Counted from the first letter of the stretch, positions 45,657-55,087 are shown. The stretch: 64,000 bases of DNA from Coriobacteriaceae bacterium (GCA_025993015.1 DAJPFV010000001.1:2170001-2234000), one strand, 5' to 3'. Notes: a model not told the origin generated them from the sequence alone. Program-made: numbers and translations.

Positions 45657-46361
45657 TCAGTCTTCGATTTCGGGGTTGAGAAAGTCGGTGTCCTCGTCCT
45701 CGGGATGCGCGATGGCCTGTTTAATGGCCGCCCCTCCCTTAATGGAATAGATGACAGCGGTGAGCATGGAGAAGATGACGCCGCCGTATACAAAGAAGAT
45801 GCCGAGGGGCACCGAGCTGCCGTTGAGGCCTGGGAATGCCGTGAACGTGGCGGGCAGCAGATGCCAGCCGTCGATGACGGGGAACCCAAGCAGCATGAGC
45901 GAGAAGCCGGTCATGAGCAGTGCCGTGGCAATCTTGCCGGGAAAGACGACGTCGATGGGGCGCCGGTGGTAGTGGCGCACGATGAGCGTGCCGATGCCCA
46001 GGTAGATATCGCGACCGATGATGAGCACGCAGACCCAGATGGGAAGCTCGCCGCGGACCACCAGGCCCAGCACGCCGGTAAACAGCAGCGCGCGGTCGCA
46101 GATGGGATCCATAACCTTGCCGAGCCACGAGACCGTTTTGGTCATGCGGGCAATCTGACCGTCCATCCAGTCGGTGGAAGCCGCGATGGCATAGATGACA
46201 ATGGCAACGACACGGTTGTTGTCCGTCACAAACAGGTACAGGAAGACGAGCGTGAGGACCAGGCGCGTAAAGGTGATGAAATTGGAGATCGTAAAGATCT
46301 TATTCGACGGGTAATCGGAAGTGCCGATAAGCTCCTTTTTGATCTTCTTCTTGATGCCCAC
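45657..46361 (-). CDS. CDP-alcohol phosphatidyltransferase family protein
   Basis: 234 residues, about five membrane helices. The full CDP-alcohol motif is STDWMDGQIARMTKTVSWLG then KVMDPICD. It is a second member beside PgsA (24804). A cardiolipin or phosphatidylinositol-type phosphate synthase is possible; the headgroup cannot be told. Gene order with FHA and MerR resembles the mycobacterial pgsA2-garA-Rv1828 region. Confidence 0.85.
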   Translation of the reverse strand: MGIKKKIKKELIGTSDYPSNKIFTISNFITFTRLVLTLVFLYLFVTDNNRVVAIVIYAIAASTDWMDGQIARMTKTVSWLGKVMDPICDRALLFTGVLGLVVRGELPIWVCVLIIGRDIYLGIGTLIVRHYHRRPIDVVFPGKIATALLMTGFSLMLLGFPVIDGWHLLPATFTAFPGLNGSSVPLGIFFVYGGVIFSMLTAVIYSIKGGAAIKQAIAHPEDEDTDFLNPEIED

Positions 46362-46749
46362 AGGACTCCCCCGCTGGTAAACGACAAAACTTTCGATACT
46401 ATACCCGTTCTAGCGATGTCTATCCAGCGTAAGCATAGAGAGTCCAGACATGTGAAGAGTGGTTCTGGGCTGCGCTTGATTCAGCATTTGTGTACATCAG
46501 CCTCCAAAAGCGACATTTTTCGGCATCTTTGGTGGCTGGTGTACACGTTTTGATTTGGTGATTACATCGATCGGGAAAGTTGTTGCTTTAAGCAAATGCG
46601 TGTGGGTCGAGATTGGCTGGCGCCAAAAGAGCCCAACGGCCGTTACGGCTTCGTTAGAAACGCGCCCCACCATAGATGTTGAACCCGAAAGGTAAGGCGC
46701 GCGGGCACGGTGGCTCGGCCCGCGCGCCCGGAAGAGAAAGGATAAACCC
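46362..46749. other. Intergenic region at the island's left edge with an imperfect inverted repeat
   Basis: No gene is supported. GTGTACATCAGCCTCC (46490-46505) and GGTGGCTGGTGTACAC (46531-46546) pair at 14 of 16 positions around 25 bases containing CGACATTTTTCG. Base composition turns sharply GC-rich after about 46680. Confidence 0.5.
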
Positions 46750-47474
<725 letters not shown>

Positions 47475-47478
<4 letters not shown>

Positions 47479-48245
47479 CGGGCGAGAAAGGCGGCCTGCT
47501 CGCGGGCCTGCGCGCCGAGGCCCTGAAGTCGCGCCACGCGGCACCGGTTCGCCTGGTCGTGCTCATGGCGCTGCCGATGCCGCTGCTCGGCGCGATGCCC
47601 TACCGGGGCGTGCAGATCTTCAGCGCGTGGAACTACTGGTATGCGCTTTTCCTGCCCGTGTCTCTCTCGCTCGTGGTGGCGTGCGTCGCGCGGGCGGACG
47701 CTCGCACGCGGATGCGGGGGCTTCTGGGCCTGGGCTTCCCGCTCGGGCGCGCCTGGTGGGCCAAGGCGCTCTGGTGCCTCGCGCTCTGCACGCTCTCGAA
47801 CCTCGTGGTTTTCGGCATCTACCTCGCGGGATCGGCGTTCTCCTCGGAGGGCCTCACGGCCGCGGGCACGCTCACGATGCTCCTCTGCGCGCTCGTCAAC
47901 ACGGTGACCGCGGCGTGGATGATCCCCGCAGGGCTCTTTCTCACGGCGCGGCTCGGAATGCTCGCGGGCATCTTCTGCCCGCTCGCCGTTCAGCTCGTGG
48001 GTGGGTTCGCCTGGTCGTTGGTGCCGCTGCCGCAGCTCTTTCCGCCGTCGGCGAGCATGGTCATCCCCACGAGCTTCATCCCCGTGCTGCCGAGCGGCGA
48101 GCCACTCGCGGCGGACATGGCGCTCGGCGGGGCGCTCGCGGCGGATGGCATGCTCACGCTGGCGGGCCTTGCGGTCAGCGCGCTCGCGTTCGCCGCGCTC
48201 ACGGCGGCGGGCGCGGCCTGGTTCGCGCACTCCGAGGAGAGGTGA
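47475..48245 (+). CDS. Lantibiotic-immunity ABC permease (LanE/MutE type)
   Basis: 256 residues with six hydrophobic helices. The start ALKSRHAAPVRLVVLMALPM and the WNYWYALFLPVSLSLVVACV segment are typical of the MutE/EpiE permeases, which pair with LanF to expel lantibiotics from the membrane. ATG at 47475 overlaps the ATPase stop. The second permease that should follow is truncated. Confidence 0.82.
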
Positions 48246-48499
48246 TGGCCATGACGCGACTCTCCGACCCGACGCCGTGCATGACTCTCTCGCGGGCCCT
48301 GATCTCCGAGGCCCTGCGCCTGGCGCGCTCCCCGCTCACGGCGGTACACCTCGTCTGCGGCCTGGCAGCCGGTCTTGCCTGCGGCGAGTACTTCTCCGTA
48401 ACCCGATGGGACCCGGCGCTGGGCGCGGACGCCTACGTCCAGTTCCTCGGCGCCCTCATGCCGCTCATGTCCGCCATCGTCACCCCGGGCAGGTCATGA
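48245..48499 (+). pseudogene. Second immunity permease (LanG type), truncated after 84 residues
   Basis: ATG at 48245 overlaps the previous stop. The product has the permease N-terminus (ALISEALRLARSPLTAVHLV, then FSVTRWDPALGADAYVQFLG) and should run to about 240 residues. It stops at 48499, just after about 78 recognisable residues, where the sequence changes to the tail of a response regulator in another frame. Confidence 0.78.
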
Positions 48500-48657
48500 G
48501 CCGCGCGCAGATACGCGAGGCGGTGCTCGGCTGGGAGAGCGACGCCGACGACGCGGCCATATCCATGCAAGTCAGCCGCGCCCGGAGGAAACTCTCCGAG
48601 GCCGGCGCCGATCCGATCGCGACCGTCTGGGGGATGGGGTACAAGTGGCAGCTCTGA
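48487..48657 (+). pseudogene. Response regulator remnant (C-terminal winged helix only)
   Basis: In a different frame from the permease: HPGQVMSRAQIREAVLG, then ISMQVSRARRKLSEAG and IATVWGMGYKWQL, the end of an OmpR-type DNA-binding domain. The receiver domain is missing. A small frame from the ATG at 48496 could still give 53 residues. It overlaps the histidine kinase start, as an intact lanR would. A deletion between lanG and lanR explains both fragments. Confidence 0.78.
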
Positions 48658-50081
48658 GGACCGGGGCGCGAGGTCGCGGGGGCATGCCGCTCTCCTTCGT
48701 CATCGCGCGCTACTTCGCCTACGCGTTCGCGGCGGTCGCCACGGCGTGGCTCGCCTCGTTCATGGCGCTCTCCACGGCGATCAACGCGGGCTTCGTCTAC
48801 GAGGCGAGCTGGGGGCCGGCCAATGCGCGCGAGGTCGCGGAGGGCCTGGCACGCGACGGCGTCTGCGGACAGCAGGACGTGCCGACGGCGTACCGCTACC
48901 TCATCCTGAACAAGGACGGATACGTGCTGATGACAGACCTCGAGGGCACGCGACTCGAGGACGCGACGGAAATGGCCCGTGCGGCACTCGCCGCGGATCC
49001 GGGCACAGTGGAGATCGAGGGCGGGGGCTCGGGCCTCACCTACGCCGCGTTCCCGCTCAAGGGCGGCGGGGCCTGCGCACTCGTCAGCGAGTACCTGCCG
49101 CAGTGGGTCTCGCGCGACCTCGCCGGCCTGCTTCCCAACCCGCAGAACCTCATGCTCGTCGGCGCCGCGGCGGGAAGCGCGCTCGCGCTCGCGCTCGTGG
49201 CGCGCCGCGCGAGCCGTGTGATCTCGCGCAAGATGGCGCCGCTCGCGGAGGCGGCGGGGCGCGTCGGCGCGGGGGAGCTCGACTTCGCGGTCGGCAGCAC
49301 CAACGTGCGCGAGGTGAACGACGTCCTCGCCGCGATGGACGCCATGCGGGCCTCCCTCGCCGAGTCGCTCGAGGCCCGCTGGGCCGCGGAGCGGGGGCAG
49401 CGCGAGCAGGTGGCGTCGCTCGCCCACGACCTCAAGACGCCGCTCACCGTGCTGCGCGCCAACGCCGACTTCGTGGCGGAGGAGCTGGAAGACGAGAAAG
49501 ACGCCGACCTCGCGGCCGCCGCGCGCGACATAGCCGGCAGTGTCGAAAGGCTCGACGGCTACGTGCGCCTGCTCATCGATGCCTCGCGCGGGTCCGACGG
49601 GGCGGAGAGGGCCCCCATGCGGCCGGCCGAGCTCTGCGAGCAGGTCCTCGCCGAGGCCGCCCAGATCGCCCGGGCGCGAGGCGTGACGCTCGACACGGCC
49701 ACGGGCCCCGCTGTCGCGGGCGCGCCCGAAGCCCCGCTCGACCGAACCGCCCTGGCGCGAGCCGCCGCGAACCTCGTGGCCAACGCCGCCGAGCACGCGC
49801 GCTCGCGCGTGGCGGTCTCCTGCGACGTCGCGGGCGGACACCTCGTCATCGAGGTGTCCGACGACGGGCCGGGCTTCTCTCCCGCCGCCCTCGAACGCGG
49901 CTGCGAGCGCCTCTTCACAGACGACTCATCCCGCTCCTCGCGCGACGGAGGCCGCCACTACGGGCTCGGCCTCCACGTCGCCTCCGAGGCCGCGAGCGCC
50001 CACGGGGGCTCCGTCTCGCTCGCCAACAGCCCCTCGGGCGGCGCGGTGGCCACCATCGCGGTCCCCCTGTGCGGGGCCTGA
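48645..50081 (+). CDS. Sensor histidine kinase, LanK type
   Basis: 478 residues from a GTG. Two membrane helices (about 15-40 and 167-185) flank an extracytoplasmic sensor; HAMP-like region; HisKA with His261 (SLAHDLKTPL); HATPase with N box NLVANAAEHA, G1 DDGPGFSP and G2 YGLGLHVA. Its cognate regulator gene is reduced to a remnant, so the kinase probably has no partner here. Same GC-rich codon style as the transporter genes. Confidence 0.85.
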   Translation: MAALRTGARGRGGMPLSFVIARYFAYAFAAVATAWLASFMALSTAINAGFVYEASWGPANAREVAEGLARDGVCGQQDVPTAYRYLILNKDGYVLMTDLEGTRLEDATEMARAALAADPGTVEIEGGGSGLTYAAFPLKGGGACALVSEYLPQWVSRDLAGLLPNPQNLMLVGAAAGSALALALVARRASRVISRKMAPLAEAAGRVGAGELDFAVGSTNVREVNDVLAAMDAMRASLAESLEARWAAERGQREQVASLAHDLKTPLTVLRANADFVAEELEDEKDADLAAAARDIAGSVERLDGYVRLLIDASRGSDGAERAPMRPAELCEQVLAEAAQIARARGVTLDTATGPAVAGAPEAPLDRTALARAAANLVANAAEHARSRVAVSCDVAGGHLVIEVSDDGPGFSPAALERGCERLFTDDSSRSSRDGGRHYGLGLHVASEAASAHGGSVSLANSPSGGAVATIAVPLCGA

Positions 50082-50099
50082 CGAATCAGGCCCCGCACA
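50068..50099 (+). terminator. Terminator overlapping the kinase stop codon
   Basis: Thirteen-base arms (50068-50080 with 50087-50099) match exactly around ACGAAT. The TGA is in the hairpin. No T run on plus; the hairpin also lies at the 3' end of the minus-strand antitoxin gene. Confidence 0.55.
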
Positions 50100-50289
50100 C
50101 TGGCATACCTCGCAACCAAACGCTTCCCGGATAATTCATGAGGCCGTACTCGTATTCGAGCCTGCCTATCTCTGCGGCAAGCGCCTCCGTCATGTAGAAG
50201 GTTTTCGTGCGGCCCGTCGACTTCGCCAGGCGGTCGTACCTGTTCGCGAGGTCCTCGGGGGTTCTCAGGGCTGCGGTGGCGGTTGCCAT
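50086..50289 (-). CDS. RelB-like ribbon-helix-helix antitoxin, no toxin partner
   Basis: 67 residues. RYDRLAKSTGRTKTFYMTEA and LAAEIGRLEYEYGL match the RHH antitoxins that hold RelE/ParE toxins. The end (MNYPGSVWLRGMPVCGA) looks non-native, suggesting the 3' part was replaced. GGGAGGTGC lies before the ATG. No toxin gene follows. Confidence 0.6.
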   Translation of the reverse strand: MATATAALRTPEDLANRYDRLAKSTGRTKTFYMTEALAAEIGRLEYEYGLMNYPGSVWLRGMPVCGA

Positions 50290-50621
50290 GATGCACCTCC
50301 CGGTTAGATGTAATACGTGTATTACTTTCTATCACATCACCCGAACCCCGCACCGGCGTACGGTCGTATCTGCTTTTTTACCTTACATTTTGTCAACCGG
50401 CCCATGCTCGGCTTGTTCAGCCGGATTAAATCAACTGTTAAATCAATCCAGGCCTGTAGGGGGCGGTGGAAATCTTTCGAGGACTGGGGGCGCCGTCCCT
50501 GGGTCGGCTCCTCGATGGCCGCGGCTGAATTCCCCTGCCATCGGCTGCGTGGGTTCCGGCACGGGGTTCTGGCGCTGCTCGAACTGGGCGCAAGACTCGA
50601 CTGTTGGTCGTACCGGACGGC
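50290..50621. other. Gene-poor stretch
   Basis: A run of about 330 bases with no frame that has a ribosome site and family features. GC content falls and then rises around 50460. I see no repeat or RNA gene in it. Confidence 0.5.
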
Positions 50622-50799
50622 ATACGTTTTGAGACCGGCAAGCTGATGCCGGCTCGAGGACAGCGGCCCGGTGCACCGGGCCGATCGATAGCGGTCTCAG
50701 GTTCACAGCGCAGCTTCTCAGGGCTCGCATATATAGGAAGACTTGATTGGCAATCGATTTTAATGAAGTCGGCAGCGCATGTCAGAGTTTTCAACAAAT
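50622..50799. repeat. 178-bp direct repeat R1
   Basis: 168 of 178 bases match R2 (51519-51696) without gaps by my alignment. It contains CCGGCAAGCTGATGCCGG and the perfect 20-base palindrome CGGCCCGGTGCACCGGGCCG. Differences change the amino acids of any frame, so it is probably not coding. R1 and R2 flank the DUF1648 gene in the same orientation. Confidence 0.88.
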
Positions 50800-50840
50800 T
50801 TAACATGCCACCCTTTATATCCGCACGCGCGTAATTCAAC

Positions 50841-51467
50841 TCATAAGGACCGGCTATCCCTTACCTGTGACACAATCTCAAACGCACAGAACAGAATCAT
50901 CAGTCCAATCATCGCATAAGAGGCAGCCGGACCTTCAAGCACTATTCCACAAAGAACAATCTCCGCGCCGCCAATAAGAACTGTTATCAGGCGCTCTGCC
51001 TTTTTGCTCTCGCCGCTCGCATAAAAAGGCGGCAAAGCGCACAAGATCACATATAGCCCGGGAAGGGAATACAGGATCGATAGTCCAAGCCCCCCATCAA
51101 CCGCAGTGTTTTGCGTAAGAATCAACTGAACCCAAACGGCAATTATCACTGAGCAGGTTGTCGATAAAAGAAGACTAGAAATATTGCACGCAACAAAGTC
51201 CCGTCGCATTCGAACAGAGAAATCCGCGAACTCTCTTCGCCGCGTGGAAACAATAAGGTACACAGAAATTGCAATAGAACCAATCAGAGAAAACAGCGGA
51301 ACAACCAGCAATTCAAGCTTATTACCCCATCGATCAACCACACCCCCACTCCAATGAGTGGGAATTGTATCAGGGAGGACTGACCAAGCCGTCCATAGAA
51401 TCAGAAATGGAAGAATAGAGAGGATGAAAGATGATAACACTGCAGTAATTTTTTTTGAGGCTCTCAT
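50841..51467 (-). CDS. DUF1648/SdpI-type membrane protein
   Basis: 208 residues, about six membrane helices. The DUF1648 motif LPDTIPTHWSGGVVDRWGNK is near the N-terminus. The family includes SdpI, the immunity protein against the SdpC toxin; the C-terminal SdpI domain is not obvious here. The ATG at 51467 follows AAGGAGATG. The gene is bracketed by R1 and R2, so it may have moved with them. Codon use is AT-richer than neighbours. Confidence 0.72.
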   Translation of the reverse strand: MRASKKITAVLSSFILSILPFLILWTAWSVLPDTIPTHWSGGVVDRWGNKLELLVVPLFSLIGSIAISVYLIVSTRRREFADFSVRMRRDFVACNISSLLLSTTCSVIIAVWVQLILTQNTAVDGGLGLSILYSLPGLYVILCALPPFYASGESKKAERLITVLIGGAEIVLCGIVLEGPAASYAMIGLMILFCAFEIVSQVRDSRSL

Positions 51468-51518
51468 CGATTCCGCATCTCCTTGCGCGCCCACATTCCA
51501 CTCCGCCTTAAATCAAGT

Positions 51519-51696
51519 ATACGTTTTGAGACCGGCAAGCTGTTGCCGGCTCGAGGACAGCGGCCCGGTGCACCGGGCCGATCGATAGAGGACTCAGCTT
51601 CACAGCGCAGTTTCTTGGGGCTCGCATATATAGGAAGACTTGATCGGCAATCGATTTTAATGAAGTCGACAGCGCATGTCAGAGCTTTCAACAAAT
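51519..51696. repeat. 178-bp direct repeat R2
   Basis: Second copy of the R1 repeat, same strand and length, ten substitutions. The central GC palindrome is unchanged. Confidence 0.88.
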
Positions 51697-51744
51697 CGCA
51701 GGTAAATCCATGTACCAATTTTTGGTACACGGATTTACCTGCGA
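51696..51744. repeat. 23-bp hairpin abutting R2
   Basis: Arms 51696-51718 and 51722-51744 pair at 22 of 23 positions around TTT. It begins on the last base of R2 and has no counterpart after R1. Confidence 0.75.
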
Positions 51745-52057
51745 TGTTCATGCTTGGCCAAAAGCCCATCAAGCGATATATTCATTATTTGAATGCGCGC
51801 GCCTGAGCTTTTGGCTGAAGTGGCAGTCCGACCGCCGGCAGGCGGCCACGCTATATCCAAAGGCCACGCCTACTCCCCGTGCCCGGCTACGTCGACGACC
51901 CAGTGCTGCCCGTCGAGTTCCTGCCGCAGAGCTACATCAGGGACGTCTTATTGGGGGACGACCACATGGAACCCGGGAGATCAAGCTGTACGGCTGATCC
52001 ATCCGTCAACAACATGTCAAAGCCCCAAAACCCAACAGGATCGCGAACGAGGGGATG

Positions 52058-52097
52058 AATTGACCGCCCGGGTATTTGCGCCCGGGCGGTCAATTTT
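52058..52097. terminator. Terminator in the 1-kb gap
   Basis: Fifteen-base arms (52058-52072 with 52081-52095) match exactly around TATTTGCG and end in TTTT, implying a former upstream gene. Confidence 0.75.
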
Positions 52098-52228
52098 ATC
52101 AAGCATGGGTGCGATTCTGTGAGGCCATTTTTCTGGCATCCGCCGTTTGCTCCGGTCTCAACGCACCCATCGACCGTTCAGTTATCTTTGCGAACGCGAC
52201 CACGTGCGCATTTGTCGAACAATCAAAT

Positions 52229-52360
52229 GTCCGACAATGTCTGACGGAGCTGTCAGACATTCACGCACGAACAGGTGAGCTTCGCGAGCGATTGTAGGCA
52301 ACTAGTAGCCCCAGCTGCGTCTTTGGCGCAGGTTCGACGTCTGACATCTTGAATGTCTGA
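52229..52360. promoter_or_regulatory. Cluster of GTCTGAC motifs
   Basis: GTCTGAC at 52239-52245, its inverse GTCAGAC at 52252-52258 (together a 9-bp palindromic stem 52237-52260), and two further direct copies at 52338 and 52354. A degenerate TGTCCGAC is at 52229. They suggest a protein-binding array upstream of the ABC fusion gene. Confidence 0.4.
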
Positions 52361-52740
52361 CGTTGAACGAAGCTGGTTGATAACAAGCAGGTGGAATAAA
52401 CATGGAGCCCGACACCTCTCGCGCAATCGGCGCGCGGCAAGGGTCCGGCCCATCTCATATGTTGCCAACGCTAACGGTGAACCTGAGCGCCCGGGCACAT
52501 TCTTTGTTGGCTGAAACCGGCATAGCAACTAGCGGAAGGCATCATCGAAGGAGTGTGCTGGAAAGCACCCGTCTCCTTAACTGTTAGAAATGCAAGTTAA
52601 TAATCTATGTGGTCAATATAATACCGTTGAACCCGCATATCGATACCGCTCAGCCATTCGCCTCGCCCCCATCGCACGCATCTTCATTCGGTCTGTCATT
52701 ATTAATCTAACGATGCTTTGAGAAATGTAGGTGCTTCTAA

Positions 52741-54555
52741 ATGTACTGTCGACTTCTTCTCAAACTAATCCTAAGAGACAGGGCCGTATGGATTTGTACG
52801 CTCGTTCTCGCTGCAGCCTTCTCCATCCCCATTGCGTTCAATTCACCCATCTACGGGCCCTTCTTTATGAAGCAGGGCATGCAGAGCTTTGTCGACGCAT
52901 TCAATACGCGCGCGCCCCAGGCCGGCGGCACAGACCTATCGCCAGAGCAGCAAGATGACGCGGAGCTTGCAAGATACGCGAACGCCGCCCTCGCCGCTCA
53001 AACCGACGCCGCCTTTCTCGATTCTGCCGAGAGCTACTACGCGCTCATGGGCGAAGGCTTCCAATCCGGGTCCATCGTGGGAGACCGAGAGACCAATGAC
53101 GCAGACCTCGCGTATTGCCGTGCCCTGAGCAGCTCCGGCATCACGGATATCCCGGCCTCCGCAAGCGACCTGCCATTCCTTTCCTTCCTGCCTTACGCCA
53201 TTGCCACGGCGCCGTCTTTCCTTCCCTTCATCCCCTTCCTTCTCTCGTCGATACTCGTGCTCGGCGCCACAAGGCCCGGGACCCTGGCGGCGAAGGCGCC
53301 CGCGCCCAAATTCCGGCGCCTTATCCAGACCGTGTTTTCGATAATCGGCGCGGGGACCGCGATGCTCCTCGCCGGCCTCGCACCCGGGGGCATTTACGCC
53401 TTGGCCCTAAACGGATTCGGGCAAATTGGGTACCCGAGCGCCTTCTTCCATGACGGCGCGCTTGCCACCACGACCGCGGGAGACGTCTTCACGGACCTGC
53501 TTCTCGCGCTGCTTGCGGGCGGAACCTTGATATCCGTTTGCTCCGCCGTCCTATCGACCGCAACGAGGCGCGTCCTCGCGGGCCCCCTTGCCTCCGCGCT
53601 GCTTGTCGCGGCCCCGGCATTCCCGTTACTGTCCGATTCGGCGCTGGAGCATAACGCCGTGCTCGGGCTCCTGCCGCTGGCCGTGTTCTCGCCTATCGAG
53701 GCAACGGGTTACGTGGGATGCTTCCCGACAGAATTCATTGGCTCCGGTTCAGGCAGCGCATCGATGCTTGCCGTGGCCCTGGCATACGTCGCGGTCTTTT
53801 TTGCGGTCGGCGCCGTTGCGGCACGTTCCCCCAAACAGCCTGGACCCGCGAAAAAGCACCATGGGCTCGAGCTTCTGGACGCGAGCGTGGGATACGGGAG
53901 CACGACGATACTTTCAATCGGATCGTTTTTCCTGAGCCCGGGAACGGCGGCGGGCCTCATTGCTCCCAACGGCTCGGGGAAAACCACCTTTCTTGAAGCG
54001 CTGTCGGGCCAATTTCCCACCCGCATCCACTCGGGAAGCCTGGTGGCAGACGGAATCAGCCAACGTCGATCAGCCGAATTCGCAGAACTCGTCTACCTGA
54101 GCTCTTCGGGCGGCGCGGATCTCTATCCCACGCTATCGGCCCGCGAGCACCTCTCTTTCGTTAGGGAGGCGTGGAAATCGGCCGCCGACATCGACTCGCT
54201 CTGCGACTCCCTCGGAATCTCCCCATATCTCGACAAGCCGACCCGTAAACTCTCGACAGGAATGAAGCAGCAGGTAAAGCTTGCCATGGCGATATCGACC
54301 GATTGCCCGTACCTCATCCTCGATGAACCGCTGAACGGCCTCGATCCGGGAAAGCGGAAAACCTCCTGCGACGCGATGCGCAGCGAGGTGGCGCGGGGAC
54401 GAAGCGTGCTCATTTCAAGCCATCTGCTCGACGACCTGGCAGACCTCACCAACTCGTTCTACTTCATCGAGGCCGGCACGCTCGTGGAAAAGATCAAGTC
54501 GTCCTCGCAGACGCTCAAGCAGGAATACCTCGATACATACGAGGGAGGTGAATGA
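52741..54555 (+). CDS. Single-chain ABC exporter, permease followed by ATPase
   Basis: 604 residues. Residues 1-370 are membrane: one helix (about 12-32), a soluble outside loop (about 35-140, DDAELARYANAALAAQTD), then five helices. Residues 385-604 are an ABC ATPase: Walker A IAPNGSGKTT near 410, signature LSTGMKQQ near 505, Walker B LILDEPLNGLDP near 524, ISSHLLDD switch. The layout is like ABC-2 permeases fused upstream of their ATPase, which are usually two genes. The next gene starts two bases after its stop. Substrate unknown; a peptide is plausible from the island context. Confidence 0.78.
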   Translation: MYCRLLLKLILRDRAVWICTLVLAAAFSIPIAFNSPIYGPFFMKQGMQSFVDAFNTRAPQAGGTDLSPEQQDDAELARYANAALAAQTDAAFLDSAESYYALMGEGFQSGSIVGDRETNDADLAYCRALSSSGITDIPASASDLPFLSFLPYAIATAPSFLPFIPFLLSSILVLGATRPGTLAAKAPAPKFRRLIQTVFSIIGAGTAMLLAGLAPGGIYALALNGFGQIGYPSAFFHDGALATTTAGDVFTDLLLALLAGGTLISVCSAVLSTATRRVLAGPLASALLVAAPAFPLLSDSALEHNAVLGLLPLAVFSPIEATGYVGCFPTEFIGSGSGSASMLAVALAYVAVFFAVGAVAARSPKQPGPAKKHHGLELLDASVGYGSTTILSIGSFFLSPGTAAGLIAPNGSGKTTFLEALSGQFPTRIHSGSLVADGISQRRSAEFAELVYLSSSGGADLYPTLSAREHLSFVREAWKSAADIDSLCDSLGISPYLDKPTRKLSTGMKQQVKLAMAISTDCPYLILDEPLNGLDPGKRKTSCDAMRSEVARGRSVLISSHLLDDLADLTNSFYFIEAGTLVEKIKSSSQTLKQEYLDTYEGGE

Positions 54556-54556
54556 C

Positions 54557-54985
54557 ATGATAGGCAAGAGCTATGCAAAGATAGCGATTGTTGGCTTTGT
54601 ACTTTGTCTTGCAATGGTGCTATGTGCATCATTTGCGAGGTATAGGTCCGAGCAGTCGTTCATCGATGGCGCTGAAAATGGGTTTGGCATAGACGGGATG
54701 TATGTCAGCGATGGCGCGACCAGGCCGTCTATGGCGATTCTTGCAGGCGAAGACATGGAATGGCAAATCTGTAATGACGATGGCTCTTGTCTGAGTGGTC
54801 GTTTGGCCGCAACGAGCGACCCGAATTCGTTCGATCTTCTCGACAATGATGGATCGGATTGCGGTTCAGTTCACCTGTCGTATGCATCACGAGATGGGAT
54901 GGACGGCATTCTCTATGTCTCCCACGAGATTGGCGATTTCAAGATGCGCAGGACTAACCGAGTGCCGGCTTTTATCGAGGAGTGA
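54557..54985 (+). CDS. Small exported or membrane-anchored protein
   Basis: 142 residues. One N-terminal membrane helix (about 8-26, IAIVGFVLCLAMVLCASF) then an acidic outside domain with two Cys-containing segments (WQICNDDGSCLSG, GSDCGSVHLSY). No family recognised. The ATG at 54557 is eight bases after GGAGG, which lies inside the ABC gene end, so it is coupled to that transporter. Confidence 0.65.
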   Translation: MIGKSYAKIAIVGFVLCLAMVLCASFARYRSEQSFIDGAENGFGIDGMYVSDGATRPSMAILAGEDMEWQICNDDGSCLSGRLAATSDPNSFDLLDNDGSDCGSVHLSYASRDGMDGILYVSHEIGDFKMRRTNRVPAFIEE

Positions 54986-54990
54986 GAATT

Positions 54991-55064
54991 CCCGGCGGCC
55001 TGCCGATCAGGCCGCCGGGGTATCGAATCCCGCATTCATCCGTATGCACACGGATGAATGCGGG
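54991..55064. terminator. Two adjacent perfect hairpins
   Basis: Arms 54991-55002/55008-55019 (12 bp, GC-rich) and 55029-55043/55050-55064 (15 bp). The first ends the ABC operon; the second has no T run. Tandem perfect palindromes are frequent in this island. Confidence 0.65.
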
Positions 55065-55087
55065 AAATGCCCGGATGAAGTTGATAA

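Larger units (their letters stand above)
51745..52740. other. 1-kb region without a supported gene
   Basis: A short frame (VPGYVDDPVLPVEFLPQSY, 51879 onward) looks like a gene fragment but matches nothing I know. A frame from 52402 with GGTGGAAT upstream gives 61 residues of no known family. Apart from the two items listed separately, I see no further signal. Confidence 0.45.

Noticed and set aside
50438..51772. Similar minus-strand peptides in both R1 and R2 (LLKTLTCAADFIKID / LLKALTCAVDFIKID)
   Set aside because: Most differences alter the residue, there is no ribosome site, and the repeat palindromes explain the similarity better.
52402..52587. 61-residue frame with a weak ribosome site
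   Set aside because: No family, odd composition and no conserved neighbour; kept only as a note in the gap description.
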